A stretch of 64,000 bases of DNA, taken from contig NC_088203.1 in the NCBI RefSeq assembly GCF_037126465.1, positions 103,292,668 to 103,356,667 on the forward strand. The letters run 5' to 3'. The stretch is from Ornithodoros turicata (Eukaryota > Arthropoda > Arachnida > Ixodida > Argasidae). Below, in pieces: positions 44,606 to 55,275 of this stretch. The notes beneath the pieces are model-generated. The model did no database searches and was not told where the DNA came from. It saw only the letters and a program-made list of their open reading frames with translations. Position numbers and translations under genes: made by a program. Within the stretch, counting starts at the first letter, position 1; each line of letters opens with the position of its first letter.

Positions 44606-47600
44606 CTATGATCGACAGTATTGTGCGCTCCATTCAAAATGTGTCTGATGTCTCCACATCTGGTTGTTTGCCAAAGAACAGTATGCACTGCTATGCACAA
44701 GAAATGGTACAAAAGGTTGAGATTGTGACTGATGTTCATCGTCATATCTGTGCAATGCATTGTTTTTCTTTTGTTTTTTACCTTAACGCGCTACTTGTGA
44801 TTGATTGTGGTCGAAGTAAATGGTTTCGATCGGAGGTATATGTCAGGATCGTGCCGATTAAGTTTGTTGCATGCAGCATAGTTGATACTTTAGAGACATA
44901 TCCGGGGCCCTACATGGACATATTTTTGTATTTGCTTCACACCTGCGCCTCCATGCTGAGCATCTTATAAAACTTATGTCATGATGACATTGCATAGTTA
45001 TAGTTAGTATGCAATGCATGATGACATTGCAAGTGACATTGCATAGTCATGATGTCATGCAACTATTGCATAGTTGCATGCAAGTTCATGCAACTATTGC
45101 ATAGTTGCATGCCACTGCATAGTTCCAGCCTCTGACTGCAACCACCAGATTTTCAACAAAAAAAAAAAGCTTTTAGGGGAATTCCAATTCATTGCACAAA
45201 TTACACGCTCATGACGATTAAATTCACTATAGTATATTCCTCTGAGCAGGGTTCTGTAGCATACTTACAATTCTATCTTGGGCATTTTAAGAGGGGGGGC
45301 GGGGCACCCTGAACCCCCTCAATTTCTGTCGTTACATAGAGTTTCAATTGACCTTAGGTAGTGCACTCTCCAAGGCCCCGTCCTCCCAGAAAAAACCTGG
45401 ATCCGCCCTTGCTTTTTATGCATATGGTTCCTTCAGCTGGCAATAATAGAACAGAAGTGATGTTTCAACATGGGAAGCAAAGGCTGTCAAAATTTCTCTC
45501 CCTAGCTTTACAAATTATGAAATCATCAGCTTCATTTGGGACTACGGGGTTAAACCTGTTTTTAAATCGGCATTTTGTTTCCTTTCGCTTTACATTGCAA
45601 TTGGCATCAGCTACCTCAGATGAGGCAGACATCCTACAGATTCAGTATATTGTCAGAAATGCATCCCAAATGACCTCGGATATCTGCAGGTGTTGCAGTT
45701 TTCTGCGTGTCGACCATTGTTGTGTGTTCATGCGCTGTACAGAACAGAGTGCCGCAACTTTTGTTCCGGTTAATTGTTGCAATATGTGAGTGGGTACAAT
45801 GATGCACGTAGTGTATATGTTTGGTATTGTTGTAGATTATCTTACACCCTACCCCGAGGGTTCTTTTGCGGTGTTCATTCACACTCGGCATAACCAGAAT
45901 CCTCACAATAATGTTCTAAACGGTGTGGTTTAAACTGGTTTATTATTGCATACTTACCAGTGGGATTCCAGTTCATTTGCTTGTACATAGTGTGTCATAT
46001 TATTTATACCTGTTCATCATTCGTAATAACTGATGTCTGTAAATATACTTGTGTAAAGTTGTTGTTTGGCAAGTTTCAGACAGTGTTTCCAGAGGTATTA
46101 CCTACTAATGCTTGTAGGAATGGGCATTTACGTGAAAGGGAACGACCCCCTGCATTACAATACAACATCAGCCCCTACATAATAAAATGCATTTCCAAAG
46201 CCTACATGCAAGTTGTAGTGTGAATTATTATCTGAAGGGGAGGGGCAGCGGCGAGTTAATTTTCCGGTTGATACAAAAAAAAAAAGGTTTTCAATACCGG
46301 CGCAAGGTACATACTGTACCAAAACTGTACAGCATCCGTGGGCATCATGGCATGGCATTACTGTACACTAGCTGCAACTAATAAAGAGTGTTACCATCCC
46401 TACCTGTATAGGCTAATCCCTTTGTACCTGGACATAACATGGGTTGAGGTCAAGCATTCACCATAGTGCAAAGTATGAGCAAATAGTGGTAAGGAAATTA
46501 TTTCCATCCTCTAACTGAAACATATTACGAGCTTCTCTGACTACAAAGGAAAAAGGTTTTGCCATAAAGTTTGGGCAGCTCATATAGGGTCATAATGGGG
46601 TTACATAATGTCATGTCAGATGCATGTAATGTCATGTAATGCAGTGCAGAGATAGTAAATTCAAATCCTCTTCATTCCCGGTTTATACTGTCCCGGGCCC
46701 GCCGTTGGGCGCCCGCCCCTCCGCACCCCCATCGGAACGGCTCTATGTCATAGGGTCATGTCACGCTGCTCAGTGACAGTGCCAGGATTATTGTATTCAG
46801 CACACAGCCAGACTAGTGTCTAGCATATTATGCGGGCTGTCTGCTGACTACGGACGGAGTATTATAAAATAGGGAGAGGCCTCTCTGTTTTCAATTACAA
46901 CAAATGGCGGTGGTGGTCAAGGTCATGTGCGCCTCCTGGCATATTGTCCTAACTAATTTTGTGTCATGAACTTTTTTTAAATTATGAATGGAATTCGCCG
47001 CAATAACAACATCTGTGTGATGATGCCGTTGCCACTTTCAGAAAAAGGTACGAGGCAATATGACGCGAGAAAAAGACCCCGGAAATAAAGGCAGATTTGG
47101 TGGTCATTTATGTCACGCTGCCAAAGGAGCGCTTTCTCCCTTTCCCTTAACTACGAGGGAGAGAAACTGCTGCAGTGCTCCTGTGGCGAGGAAAGGGTTG
47201 AACTTGCAGAAGCAAAACAAAAACAAAGATATCGTGTCAGTCTACCGAAGAGCGAAAGTAAAAGCGATATCCGCGTCCATGAGCCATCAAACAGCGCGAC
47301 ATCGTCATCAGTTCACGCAAACCGCTTATATATATATATTTCTTTCTTTATTTATATGTATATATTTCGGTTATATCTCATTATCAATTATTCTTGTGCT
47401 GGACCCTCGGCACCAAGGGCATGCCATTCCGTCTGTCCGTCCGTCCGTCCGTGCACGACATTTGGCCATTAGCGGGTGAGCGGACGCGACCGGGCCTTCC
47501 GCTCCGCAGCCGCGCTGTCTGAGCGGGGCGAGACGCGAGACGGTCCGCACTACCAGGTGTCAAGACGGCTTGCACCAAAATCGACCCAGTCTTTGCTATT

Positions 47601-48380
47601 GGAAAGCCGACGGGCCTTTTTTAATATTCAGGTCTTTTATGAAAGCAACAGTCATGGAATTATTCTCAAATATAATGAAAACCGTAATAATAAACAGTAC
47701 CGTCTTGCTTTCACTGCAAAAAGCTTAGCTAATCACTTGCATTTGTTCTACTCCGTTTGATCGTCGTAAGCGCGGAGATGAGAGCGGAATCACTCAAAAT
47801 ATCGCGCTCAGCCACGTCCTGACACAGTGCAGTGACAGTGACGTCATGTTTGGTCACGTGACATTGGAAAACATATTGCCCCATCGGAGTCACAGTATAG
47901 GAAGGCATGCCGTGAGTTGTTACGGTATGCGTGCAATAGACGAGTTCAGAAAATTCCAGAGTGCTTAGCGTCGCTTTGAACTGTGGGAGTTTACTAATAC
48001 GAAAGAAACGGGTGGCCTCCAAACTGTTCCGATTTCTCCCCTACCAGTCCATTGTCCGCGACGTGTCAAGGTCAGCGAAAGCGAAATGTGAAGGATTGTC
48101 CTTCGTTCCCTCGCTCAGCAAGCGCCCAGAATGCAATGCGTGCGCAAAGAGCACTGGGATTTTCTGAAGTCGTCTATTACGAGAGAAAATTGCAAAAACA
48201 CACGCCCGATTCGGCCCGCATTTTACCATGGTTTTGGCACATTATAGCCTGAGTTGCTTTTGCGCCAATAAAATTCAATTACTATCATCACCATCATTCG
48301 GGCCGCGGTAAGACGCCTGTGACGCATCCCTATTCCCTATGTTCTCCCATGTCACGTGGCTCCAAGGCGCACAAAGGCTG
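44606..48380. other. AF9 3' UTR then gene-free sequence
   Basis: The left part is presumably AF9 3' UTR; candidate AATAAA sites occur at 46182 and 46379. At 45058-45116 the unit GCAACTATTGCATAGTTGCATG occurs twice within a wider GCATAGTT-rich tract. (TCCG)n at 47431-47454. Remaining ORFs show no domain. Confidence 0.4.
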
Positions 48381-48384
48381 CCAG

Positions 48385-48532
48385 TGACGTCATGTGCACA
48401 AGCGGGTGAATAGACAGCTTTTATATAACGTCGGGTTCCTGACAGGAGAGAATGTCGCGGAGGAATAGGAAGTTAGTTTTCCGAGGCAGAGAAAGAAACC
48501 ACCGAACTGGTTTGTCGATCCCCACGTTCCTG
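48385..48532 (+). promoter_or_regulatory. CRE + TATA box before a short putative exon
   Basis: TGACGTCA at 48385-48392, TATATAA at 48422-48428, then an ATG at 48452 (MSRRNRKLVFRGRERNHRTG) with an open frame to a donor-like CTG|GTATGA at 48532. The layout resembles a core promoter, but the ATG lies only about 24 nt past the TATA box, roughly where transcription would start, and no further exon was recognised. Confidence 0.25.
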
Positions 48533-50610
48533 GTATGACACTGTTAAACGGGGGTGATATTGTTGACGCCTTGCCTACCCCACTGTGCGCCCCTGCCTAC
48601 CCCTCTGGACGTCCTGCTACACGTTCGACGTTAACTTGGCATCAATTGATGCGTTATATGCTCCTAGTATCATACTCCCACACTGGTTGTAACACTCTGC
48701 CCAGGCCTGGGTCACTGCAGTTACAAGAGTTAGCTGAGCTGTCTATATTTTCGCAGTTTGTCGGAGTATTTCTACAAAAATAACGTTTATTTTGTATGTC
48801 CACTAGAAAACAAGATGTGTTCTAGCCAGTGGAGTTAAAAGTTGTACGTTTTGTTTCCTGTAAAAAAATACAAAAAAATCGACAAACTTTTTAGTCTCAC
48901 TGCGCCTAACATTACCCTACATGTATCACCTCCGGTGATTACATCAGGATGTCGCATTGAGGTTCATCTCGTAATAAAAACTCCAAACACACCGAACAAT
49001 ACCTATTTCTTTTTCGGCACAGTCGTTATGTGATCTGCTCTTGACAAGCTGATGATGGTCGCTGTACGTGCATGGTGTCATTTGATTTAGGTTTGAGATT
49101 GTGTGCTCTGTCTTGGACTGCCCCTGCTTCTACGGCATACCCAATGCCAGAAGTACTACGAACAAATAAAATAAATTTCACTTACTTATACTGAAGGAGG
49201 TGTAAGAATTCCAATGGTTCCGTTAGAGTCTGTTGGAGTCTGGCTTGGCTATATTCTGGGCAGTGCATGATTATGTGTATTCTCTGAGATGCATCGTTTG
49301 CAGAGGTTAGAGTCGCAGAGCCTTAGCCGTTGCCTTGTAGTTCCTGTGTACTGCGCTCCAAGTCGTGTGCGATGTATGGCGCTGTTTTGACTGATCGTCC
49401 AATTCCATTTGGAATTATGCTGTCTGCTTCAGGGTCGATGAAGGCAAGGTAGTCCTTTGGTCTCATAGCTTGTTTCTCCTTTTGCAAGACTGTCGGAAGA
49501 TGGCTCACAAAGAAACAACAATCCAAACCACTGAAAGCGCTCTTTCTAAAAAGATATTGCGGTATAAAAGACCGCTTCTAAATTCCATCTCAGCCGCAGG
49601 CGCTCTTAGGGCAGCCACCTAGCTCCAATACACCACAACCCAGTTAAACTTAGCTATCTTATCTAATTCCAATAGTTATCGGAAACAGGGAATTTTAATT
49701 GAAAAGCAATCACATCGAAATTGGTCTGTGAGTTTTTCAGAGTACGCCTGGCTGCTTGGAAGAATCGGAGACTTATCCCTCGATGACCTGAACGAGGTGG
49801 TTGTGAAGCCGTTCGGGAGAATCTGAGAATATTGACGTGGAGGCTGTTGTTTAGTTCTTCCCACAGTTCTACTAAAGTTCTACCAGTTCCACAAGTTCCA
49901 TCGTGAAGAATGGGTTGCTAGTCCCTGGCTTGAGCATCTCGCTCCAGGGCATCGCGAAAACAACTCATGGAGAAGCGTTCCAACGGACACCTTGCGAATA
50001 GTATTGTAATGGGCTGGAATACAGATTGATCCCATGGTGTTGAATGGGGCGACGAAAATATGGGGCATTTTTCGTTGGTTTCCTTTAAAAAATTCCCCAT
50101 TTCAATGTGTGCATTGGCAAATGTCATCTGTGGCATTCGTACATTTCTTTCAGTATTAGTCTCATTCTGTGACATTTTTTCCTGATATGTCGTTTCCCGG
50201 CGTGACTTGAATTTGAATGGTACAAAAAGAAAAAAGAACGTACATACTCCCATAATCAACATCCCCCCCCCAAAAAAAAAGAGCCGAGTGTGATATGATT
50301 TGTCTGAGCGTTGTGTAATATCTCAAAGTTTTAGGGGTATCTCCCAGATTTGTGTGTGTGTGTGTGTGGGGGGGGGGTTAGGGAGGTGTATGGGAGGGGG
50401 GGGAGGTCTAGATAAATTAATCACTGGGAGTAGGGCCTTTACCACGCCCATTTTCACGGTCTTGGGGTGGTTCGCAGCGAAGGGCAAAAGAGGTTTCTCT
50501 GTTCGCTGTCCAAACGCCTAGCACAAGTGGCCGGGTTCACACAGGAGTCGCGAGACTAAAAACTGCAGCACACCCGACGTATAGGCTTCTCAGTGTAGTG
50601 AACTTCAAAC
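48533..50610. other. No gene recognised
   Basis: Short ORFs without domains; GT-repeat with G-run at 50349-50402. The stretch around 49320-50060 is AT/GC balanced with moderately long open frames on the minus strand, but none resembles a known protein. Confidence 0.35.
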
Positions 50611-50841
50611 CTATAGTCAGTGACAACTTAAATCTTACAATTGGGACCGCCCACTCATCCGTGGAAGGCTCCTGCGATTGGCTACCAGCCATTACACGAC
50701 TCCCCCGCTTCGCGATGTAGTGCCGGCACTCGCTCTCCCCCCAATCCCCACTTGGCCGCGCTGCACTACAATCGCGCGCGCGCAGCGCTTCTTGTGTGGG
50801 GGTGGGGTCAAGTGTATGACTTATGTTGTCACTGACTGTAG
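50611..50841. mobile_element. MITE with CTATAGTCAGTGACAAC ends
   Basis: CTATAGTCAGTGACAAC (50611-50627) and GTTGTCACTGACTGTAG (50825-50841) are inverted with one mismatch. Interior non-coding, with CGCGCGCGC near 50774. Confidence 0.6.
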
Positions 50842-51090
50842 TCAAACCGAACCGGTTGCCATGAAACAGCTGATAGATATAACGTTCCAATCCACGCCGC
50901 TCTTCTCTATGAGAACTGTTCGTTTTATTTAGTATATTAGTCCGCTCGGTCCCGATTTCGGTTCGGATAGAATTCGGTGACTTCAACGAGGTGTGAATGC
51001 GCTTGCAGGCGCTTTTGTTGAGAAAGATTGGGTCTGTTTTACCATTTAGTACGCGGGGACAACTCGCAGACGACGATGGTTCGTCTGCAT

Positions 51091-51455
51091 GGCCACGACT
51101 AGCGTCACTAAATAAGCTTCGCTTCGGAGTACCGACACTGAGTTCCAACAGCTATCATGCGCCATCTTGTTTCCACGCCACGCTAGCCACGCGCACTTCC
51201 GGGCGCACGATGCCATCTATCAGGCGAGGGTGAAATATTCCGTTCTCTTGCACGCAGCTCATCAAGGTTAACGGCCTTGCGCTCACCTTGACATCCTCGG
51301 GACAGTTTGGTGAAGAATACATGGATTATCGCACAACAATCATGCACACTTCTCTGTCCCACAGGGAGCATTACGTTAGCCGTCTCCTGCTCTCCCTTGG
51401 ACCTCAGTGTCGATACTCTAAAGTGAAGCTTATTTAGTGACTCTAGCCACGACCG
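51091..51455. mobile_element. Foldback element with ~50-bp arms
   Basis: GGCCACGACTAGCGTCACTA... to ...GTACCGACACTGAG (51091-51142) is an inverted match to 51403-51455 (CTCAGTGTCGATACTCTAAA...), with several mismatches. Includes AAATAAGCTTC/GAAGCTTATTT. Confidence 0.6.
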
Positions 51456-51542
51456 CTGAAAGCACGTTCGTAATTGGCTACGGCCGTTGAAAACACGGTC
51501 CTCATTGGTCGACACGTCGACGAGCAAGCAGGCTTTCTCTAT

Positions 51543-51793
51543 CCAGGGGGCTTAATCGCTTCATCGTCGTTACGGTCGTTACAGGCTAACGAGTGGCGGG
51601 AAATTCAAAAAGGAAGGCGGGAAATTCAAAAAGGTGGGCACGTGATAAAACACGTGCACGGCGCTCTTCGCGCGATACGTGTAGACCGTGGTACACGTCA
51701 CGCGCAATGTGTCACGTGCCCACCATTTTGAATCTCCCGCCACTCGTTAGCTAGTAACGACCGTAACGACGGTGAAGCGATTAAGCCCCCAGG
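51543..51793. mobile_element. Foldback element, ~70-bp arms, CACGTG-rich centre
   Basis: CCAGGGGGCTTAATCGCTTC at the left and GAAGCGATTAAGCCCCCAGG at the right, with pairing continuing through the GTTACGGTCGTTAC and CGAGTGGCGGGA blocks to GGTGGGCACGTGA. The centre carries several CACGTG boxes. Confidence 0.7.
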
Positions 51794-51827
51794 TGATGTT
51801 GGGGCAACGCCCGAGAGTCGCTAGAGC

Positions 51828-51885
51828 GGGCTAGCAGTGGCGCAGTCAAGGGCCGGGGTTTCAAACCTCCCCGAAATCATACATG
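51828..51885 (+). repeat. Repeat terminus, CAGTGGCGCAGTCAAGGG type
   Basis: GCTAGCAGTGGCGCAGTCAA, then GGGGTTTCAAACCTCCCCG, resembles the frequent AGTGGCGTAGCCAGGGG...-hairpin end of repeats in many arthropod genomes. A related GGGGGTTAGCCCCCTAA lies at 52085. Confidence 0.35.
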
Positions 51886-52298
51886 GCAGCGCATTTGGGG
51901 AGGGAAAGGAGGGCCCCACCTAAGGTCCTCGTATAACACACCCAGAATATCTCGCGACTGCCCAGTGGACCTATAACGCCATTTGCTGTAATCGATGGGG
52001 GTGGGTCGCATTCACTAAAATTATATCCACAGCGCGGAAGCCGCCGAGAATGTGTGTGCGGGCGCGCGCGCGGACATATCGCGGGGGTTAGCCCCCTAAC
52101 CATACATCCCGGTTAGACCTTTCCACACTGACGTTACTCGAGAGTTAGGAAATTTGTTCCAAAGCTGGAAAACCCCATGTTTAGCGCAAGACGAATATAC
52201 GGCGCAGGAACGGAGACCAAAAAATGATTTCGCAAGCATTGTTGGGGTCCCCATAGGCCAAGATAGCCCAAGAAAAAAAAGAAAAAAAAAGAATCAAT

Positions 52299-52352
52299 GA
52301 TAACAAAAACGTTTCGATGCCTATAGACGCATCGAAACGTCCTTTTGTTATC
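52299..52352. repeat. Hairpin, about 22-bp arms
   Basis: GATAACAAAAACGTTTCGATGC pairs with GCATCGAAACGTCCTTTTGTTATC, one small bulge, 8-nt loop. Located 0.3 kb beyond the 3' end of the M13 gene. Confidence 0.7.
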
Positions 52353-52604
52353 GTCGAATTTTTGTTGTGGAATTTTGTTGGTCTATTTTCAACTCTGGGA
52401 ATATTGCTATTCTAGAAGGGCCCCGTATAGCGTGCATTTTTCTTAGGTGCGCGCGCTTTTGTGACAATTCCGTTACCGCTGTTGGCTGTTTATAAAGAAA
52501 AGCGGGAGTCCTATACCCCCATAATAGACACGCCTTCTCCGTAGCTTCGAGGCTCCAGAGGAATTTCGTCGGAAATCCAAATAGCATCACATATATAGGA
52601 ACAT

Positions 52605-52610
52605 TTTAAT
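52605..52610 (-). terminator. ATTAAA poly(A) signal, M13 gene
   Basis: ATTAAA on the minus strand about 16 nt after the M13 stop codon, giving a very short 3' UTR. No other signal is closer. Confidence 0.4.
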
Positions 52611-52625
52611 GAGCGAACCTTATTC

Positions 52626-54596
52626 CTAAAAGTCGCAGAAGGCTCCTTCCCCTGGTGAGTCTTCATCGGGACACTCGAACGCCCAGGCGAATTCGTTCAT
52701 ATTCATCGTAGCAATATTACATCTTCGCGCGACCCCGTCATTCGCCCTCCTTTCTGCTCCACAGTCTCCGAGACATGCTGACAGAAAGAGCAACTGTAAT
52801 GTCGCTTTCCAGGCCTGGTCCTGGACAGCTGTTGTGTTGAACTCGAAGGCTTTCACCACCATAGCCATGGCTGTAGCGTAGAAAACGTGGGCCATATCTG
52901 CTGAATCGTGGCGCAAGCACCTCGTGTTCTCCGAAAAGGACTTGGCCAAATACTGCCTAGTGTGTGGCCCTGGTTCTTCGGTGCGAAAGGCATTCCAAAT
53001 TTCTTCGGTGACTGCCCATCCAAAGGTACCGAAGTTTATTTCTCGATGCTCTGCAGGAACGAACAAAGGGGGTAAAAGATACGTCGCTGGAATGAGCAGG
53101 ACTTCTCCGGGGCGATACGTAACCGCACTGTCAATTCCCGTCCACTCTAACCACTGACGACGGGCACGCGCTCTCGTATTCAGCCAAGTTGCTTCAGCGA
53201 TGCTGATCAAGTTATCCACGAAGCTGCTGTTCGGTGAGACGTTCACGTAACCCAAACTACTATCATAATCAGCTTTGCTCTCCAGAGCGTACGGAAAAAG
53301 TATTCTGCGTTTCGTCCTTTCGAGCCTTCGAGCCTGAACATCCATGTAGGCCTTTTCTGTCTCGTTTCTGCCTGGTAACTTATCAATAGTTGTCGAAACT
53401 TGTAGCTTTATTAGATTTAGTATCTGATCACCGCGTTCTTTAGCGGCTGTTGTAACCTCGTCGAATATCTTCGAACTGAACGCAGCTCCTGGACCCATGA
53501 GCATTTCAACCGCCAGGTAACAGGAAGAATGCAGTTCTTGCGGGACGGGAGCATCGAATACGTAGAAAAGTTGACGTCCAAGTTCCCAAGCCAGGAAATT
53601 CGACAGCCGCCTTAGTTGAATAGTTTCGAGAAGTCCGTCTATGAATTTGAAGAAACCTTGCCCATCGAATGTAAGTCGCACGTCTTCAGTGGTGTTATCA
53701 CGCGCGATGTACTTAACGAGGTACTCCGTCTTAAGAAAATTGTGAACAGTTGCCACTTCTCCGAGCTTCATTTGCACCGGTGTCCAATCTTTTTGAGTTC
53801 TATATGCTCGTTCAAACTGTATGCGAACTTCTTTCATAGTCGTGCTGAGTTCGTCAGCTGTGGCAAGGAAGCTCGCGTTCGCTGATGTCTCCCATATCAG
53901 AAGCAGGACGTCGGTAACGATGCTGCGAACGGAACTTCTCATCTTGGATCCCGCTTTATAACTGGGACTCACTTCTAGACGGAACGGGTGAAACCATGGG
54001 TTGCGAGACGACCGTTTTATAATGCGCGAGTTGATGTCAAAGCCTAGGTGAATCAAAATCCCGTCCTGTATCTTTCCCGCAATAGCAAACATCGTCTCTA
54101 CGGGGTCCGTGAAGACGGTATTTCCACCCCCGAGCATCAGCCCATGTTTACGGAGGAACGCTCTCAAGGCCTCCCGGTCATCTCGAGATCTTCCCTTGGT
54201 GCAGGAATCGTAGAGCATGAACATCTTGCCAAGTGCTGAACTAGTGGATGCGTTATTGGCTTGAGACAATAGTTCCTGGAGTGCACCTTCCCGTAACAGC
54301 CTCGTCCTCAGATTATAAGGCCCTTCGGGTACATTACCGCAAGTATAGTTGTAGAAGTCAACGCACGGGTCGACGCTGCTGTTCATGGTATGGTTCAGGA
54401 TGTCTGCGATGTGGATGCACGCTGTCGTGTTGCAGTGCTTCCGCAGGAAAAACGTCGGGTTCAGAATGGGTTTGCTGTGACGTGGCTGGAGCATTGGGTA
54501 GAGAACAAGGATGCCACCGAACATCAGTATTACGATGCAGACGCTAATGATGACGGCTGTGGACCACTCCTCGATTTGGCTGCGAATGGTATTAAC
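52626..54596 (-). CDS. M13 (neprilysin/ECE-like) membrane protein, zinc site lost, 5' incomplete
   Basis: Type II membrane protein of the M13 metallopeptidase family; 657 codons in one exon, opened by acceptor TTTTTAG at 54597. The first ATG in it is at 54524, but the frame before it encodes most of a membrane anchor (STAVIISVCIVILMFGGILV), so an upstream exon must supply the start. Ectodomain marks: CIHIADILNHTMN, then SVDPCVDFYNYTCGNVPEGP (canonical ...PCxDFYxYxCG), LGYVNVSPNS, VLLIPATYLLPPLF (canonical IVFPAGILQPPFF) and INFGTFGWAV (canonical NYGGIGMVIG). Where active enzymes have HEITH the sequence is TEEIW; the second zinc motif ENIADNGG is replaced by DSADMAHVF; NAYY reads VTYR. Hence probably catalytically inactive. 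It ends ECPDEDSPGEGAFCDF. The first exon was not found; the ORF at 54971-55192 does not join in phase. Confidence 0.85.
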   Translation of the reverse strand, partial: VNTIRSQIEEWSTAVIISVCIVILMFGGILVLYPMLQPRHSKPILNPTFFLRKHCNTTACIHIADILNHTMNSSVDPCVDFYNYTCGNVPEGPYNLRTRLLREGALQELLSQANNASTSSALGKMFMLYDSCTKGRSRDDREALRAFLRKHGLMLGGGNTVFTDPVETMFAIAGKIQDGILIHLGFDINSRIIKRSSRNPWFHPFRLEVSPSYKAGSKMRSSVRSIVTDVLLLIWETSANASFLATADELSTTMKEVRIQFERAYRTQKDWTPVQMKLGEVATVHNFLKTEYLVKYIARDNTTEDVRLTFDGQGFFKFIDGLLETIQLRRLSNFLAWELGRQLFYVFDAPVPQELHSSCYLAVEMLMGPGAAFSSKIFDEVTTAAKERGDQILNLIKLQVSTTIDKLPGRNETEKAYMDVQARRLERTKRRILFPYALESKADYDSSLGYVNVSPNSSFVDNLISIAEATWLNTRARARRQWLEWTGIDSAVTYRPGEVLLIPATYLLPPLFVPAEHREINFGTFGWAVTEEIWNAFRTEEPGPHTRQYLAKSFSENTRCLRHDSADMAHVFYATAMAMVVKAFEFNTTAVQDQAWKATLQLLFLSACLGDCGAERRANDGVARRCNIATMNMNEFAWAFECPDEDSPGEGAFCDF

Positions 54597-55275
54597 CTAA
54601 AAAGTAGACAACAGACAGCACGTTCTCTTGGCCAGTATACAGGCGAATTCAAACGAAGCCAAATGACTTCTGTGACGCTGTCACAATACATCTCATATAC
54701 CTACTTCCTGACTTTGCGATGTAGAGTTGTTCATTACCAAGCAGACCTCAAGAGCAGAACAGTAGAACAGTACGAAGCCGCTGAAAACATTCAAGCGCAC
54801 GAGAAGGTTACCAGAAATCTCGTGCGACGATATATTAACTGCAGGTATATTTACACGTAAGCGTGCAATGATATATAGAATATTGTTTAACGATAATTCC
54901 GCTCAACTGGGACATATCTTGAAGTCCCAATAACGAAATTATCATACTTTGAAATATCCCTGTATCTGTGTCAAGAGGCTGTACCGTTATTACACAAAGA
55001 GTCACGGCTCATGGGCATCGTTTGAGAGGAGGAGGAGGAAGAAAAAACGTCGAAGGTAAACAGAAATTCGCTGCCCTGAGGTAGAAGAAGAAGAAGAAGA
55101 AATTCGCTGAAGATGATGAAATTGGCTGCAGAGAAAAAGGGGGGCCCTGCTAAAGCCGTTGTACTTTCAGTAGCTGGAGATGTAGCTGCCATCCGTTTTC
55201 GTCTCTGTCTCGATAGATTTACTGAGCGTCATATTTCCCATGCTCCTGTAGCTCTATTACTGTTTAGCCCGTAGT

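Noticed and set aside
54971..55192. First exon of the M13 gene (MAATSPATESTTALAG...)
   Set aside because: Its only donor near the end leaves phase 1, which would create a stop on joining to the acceptor at 54597; the frame is also dominated by CTT/GAA simple sequence.
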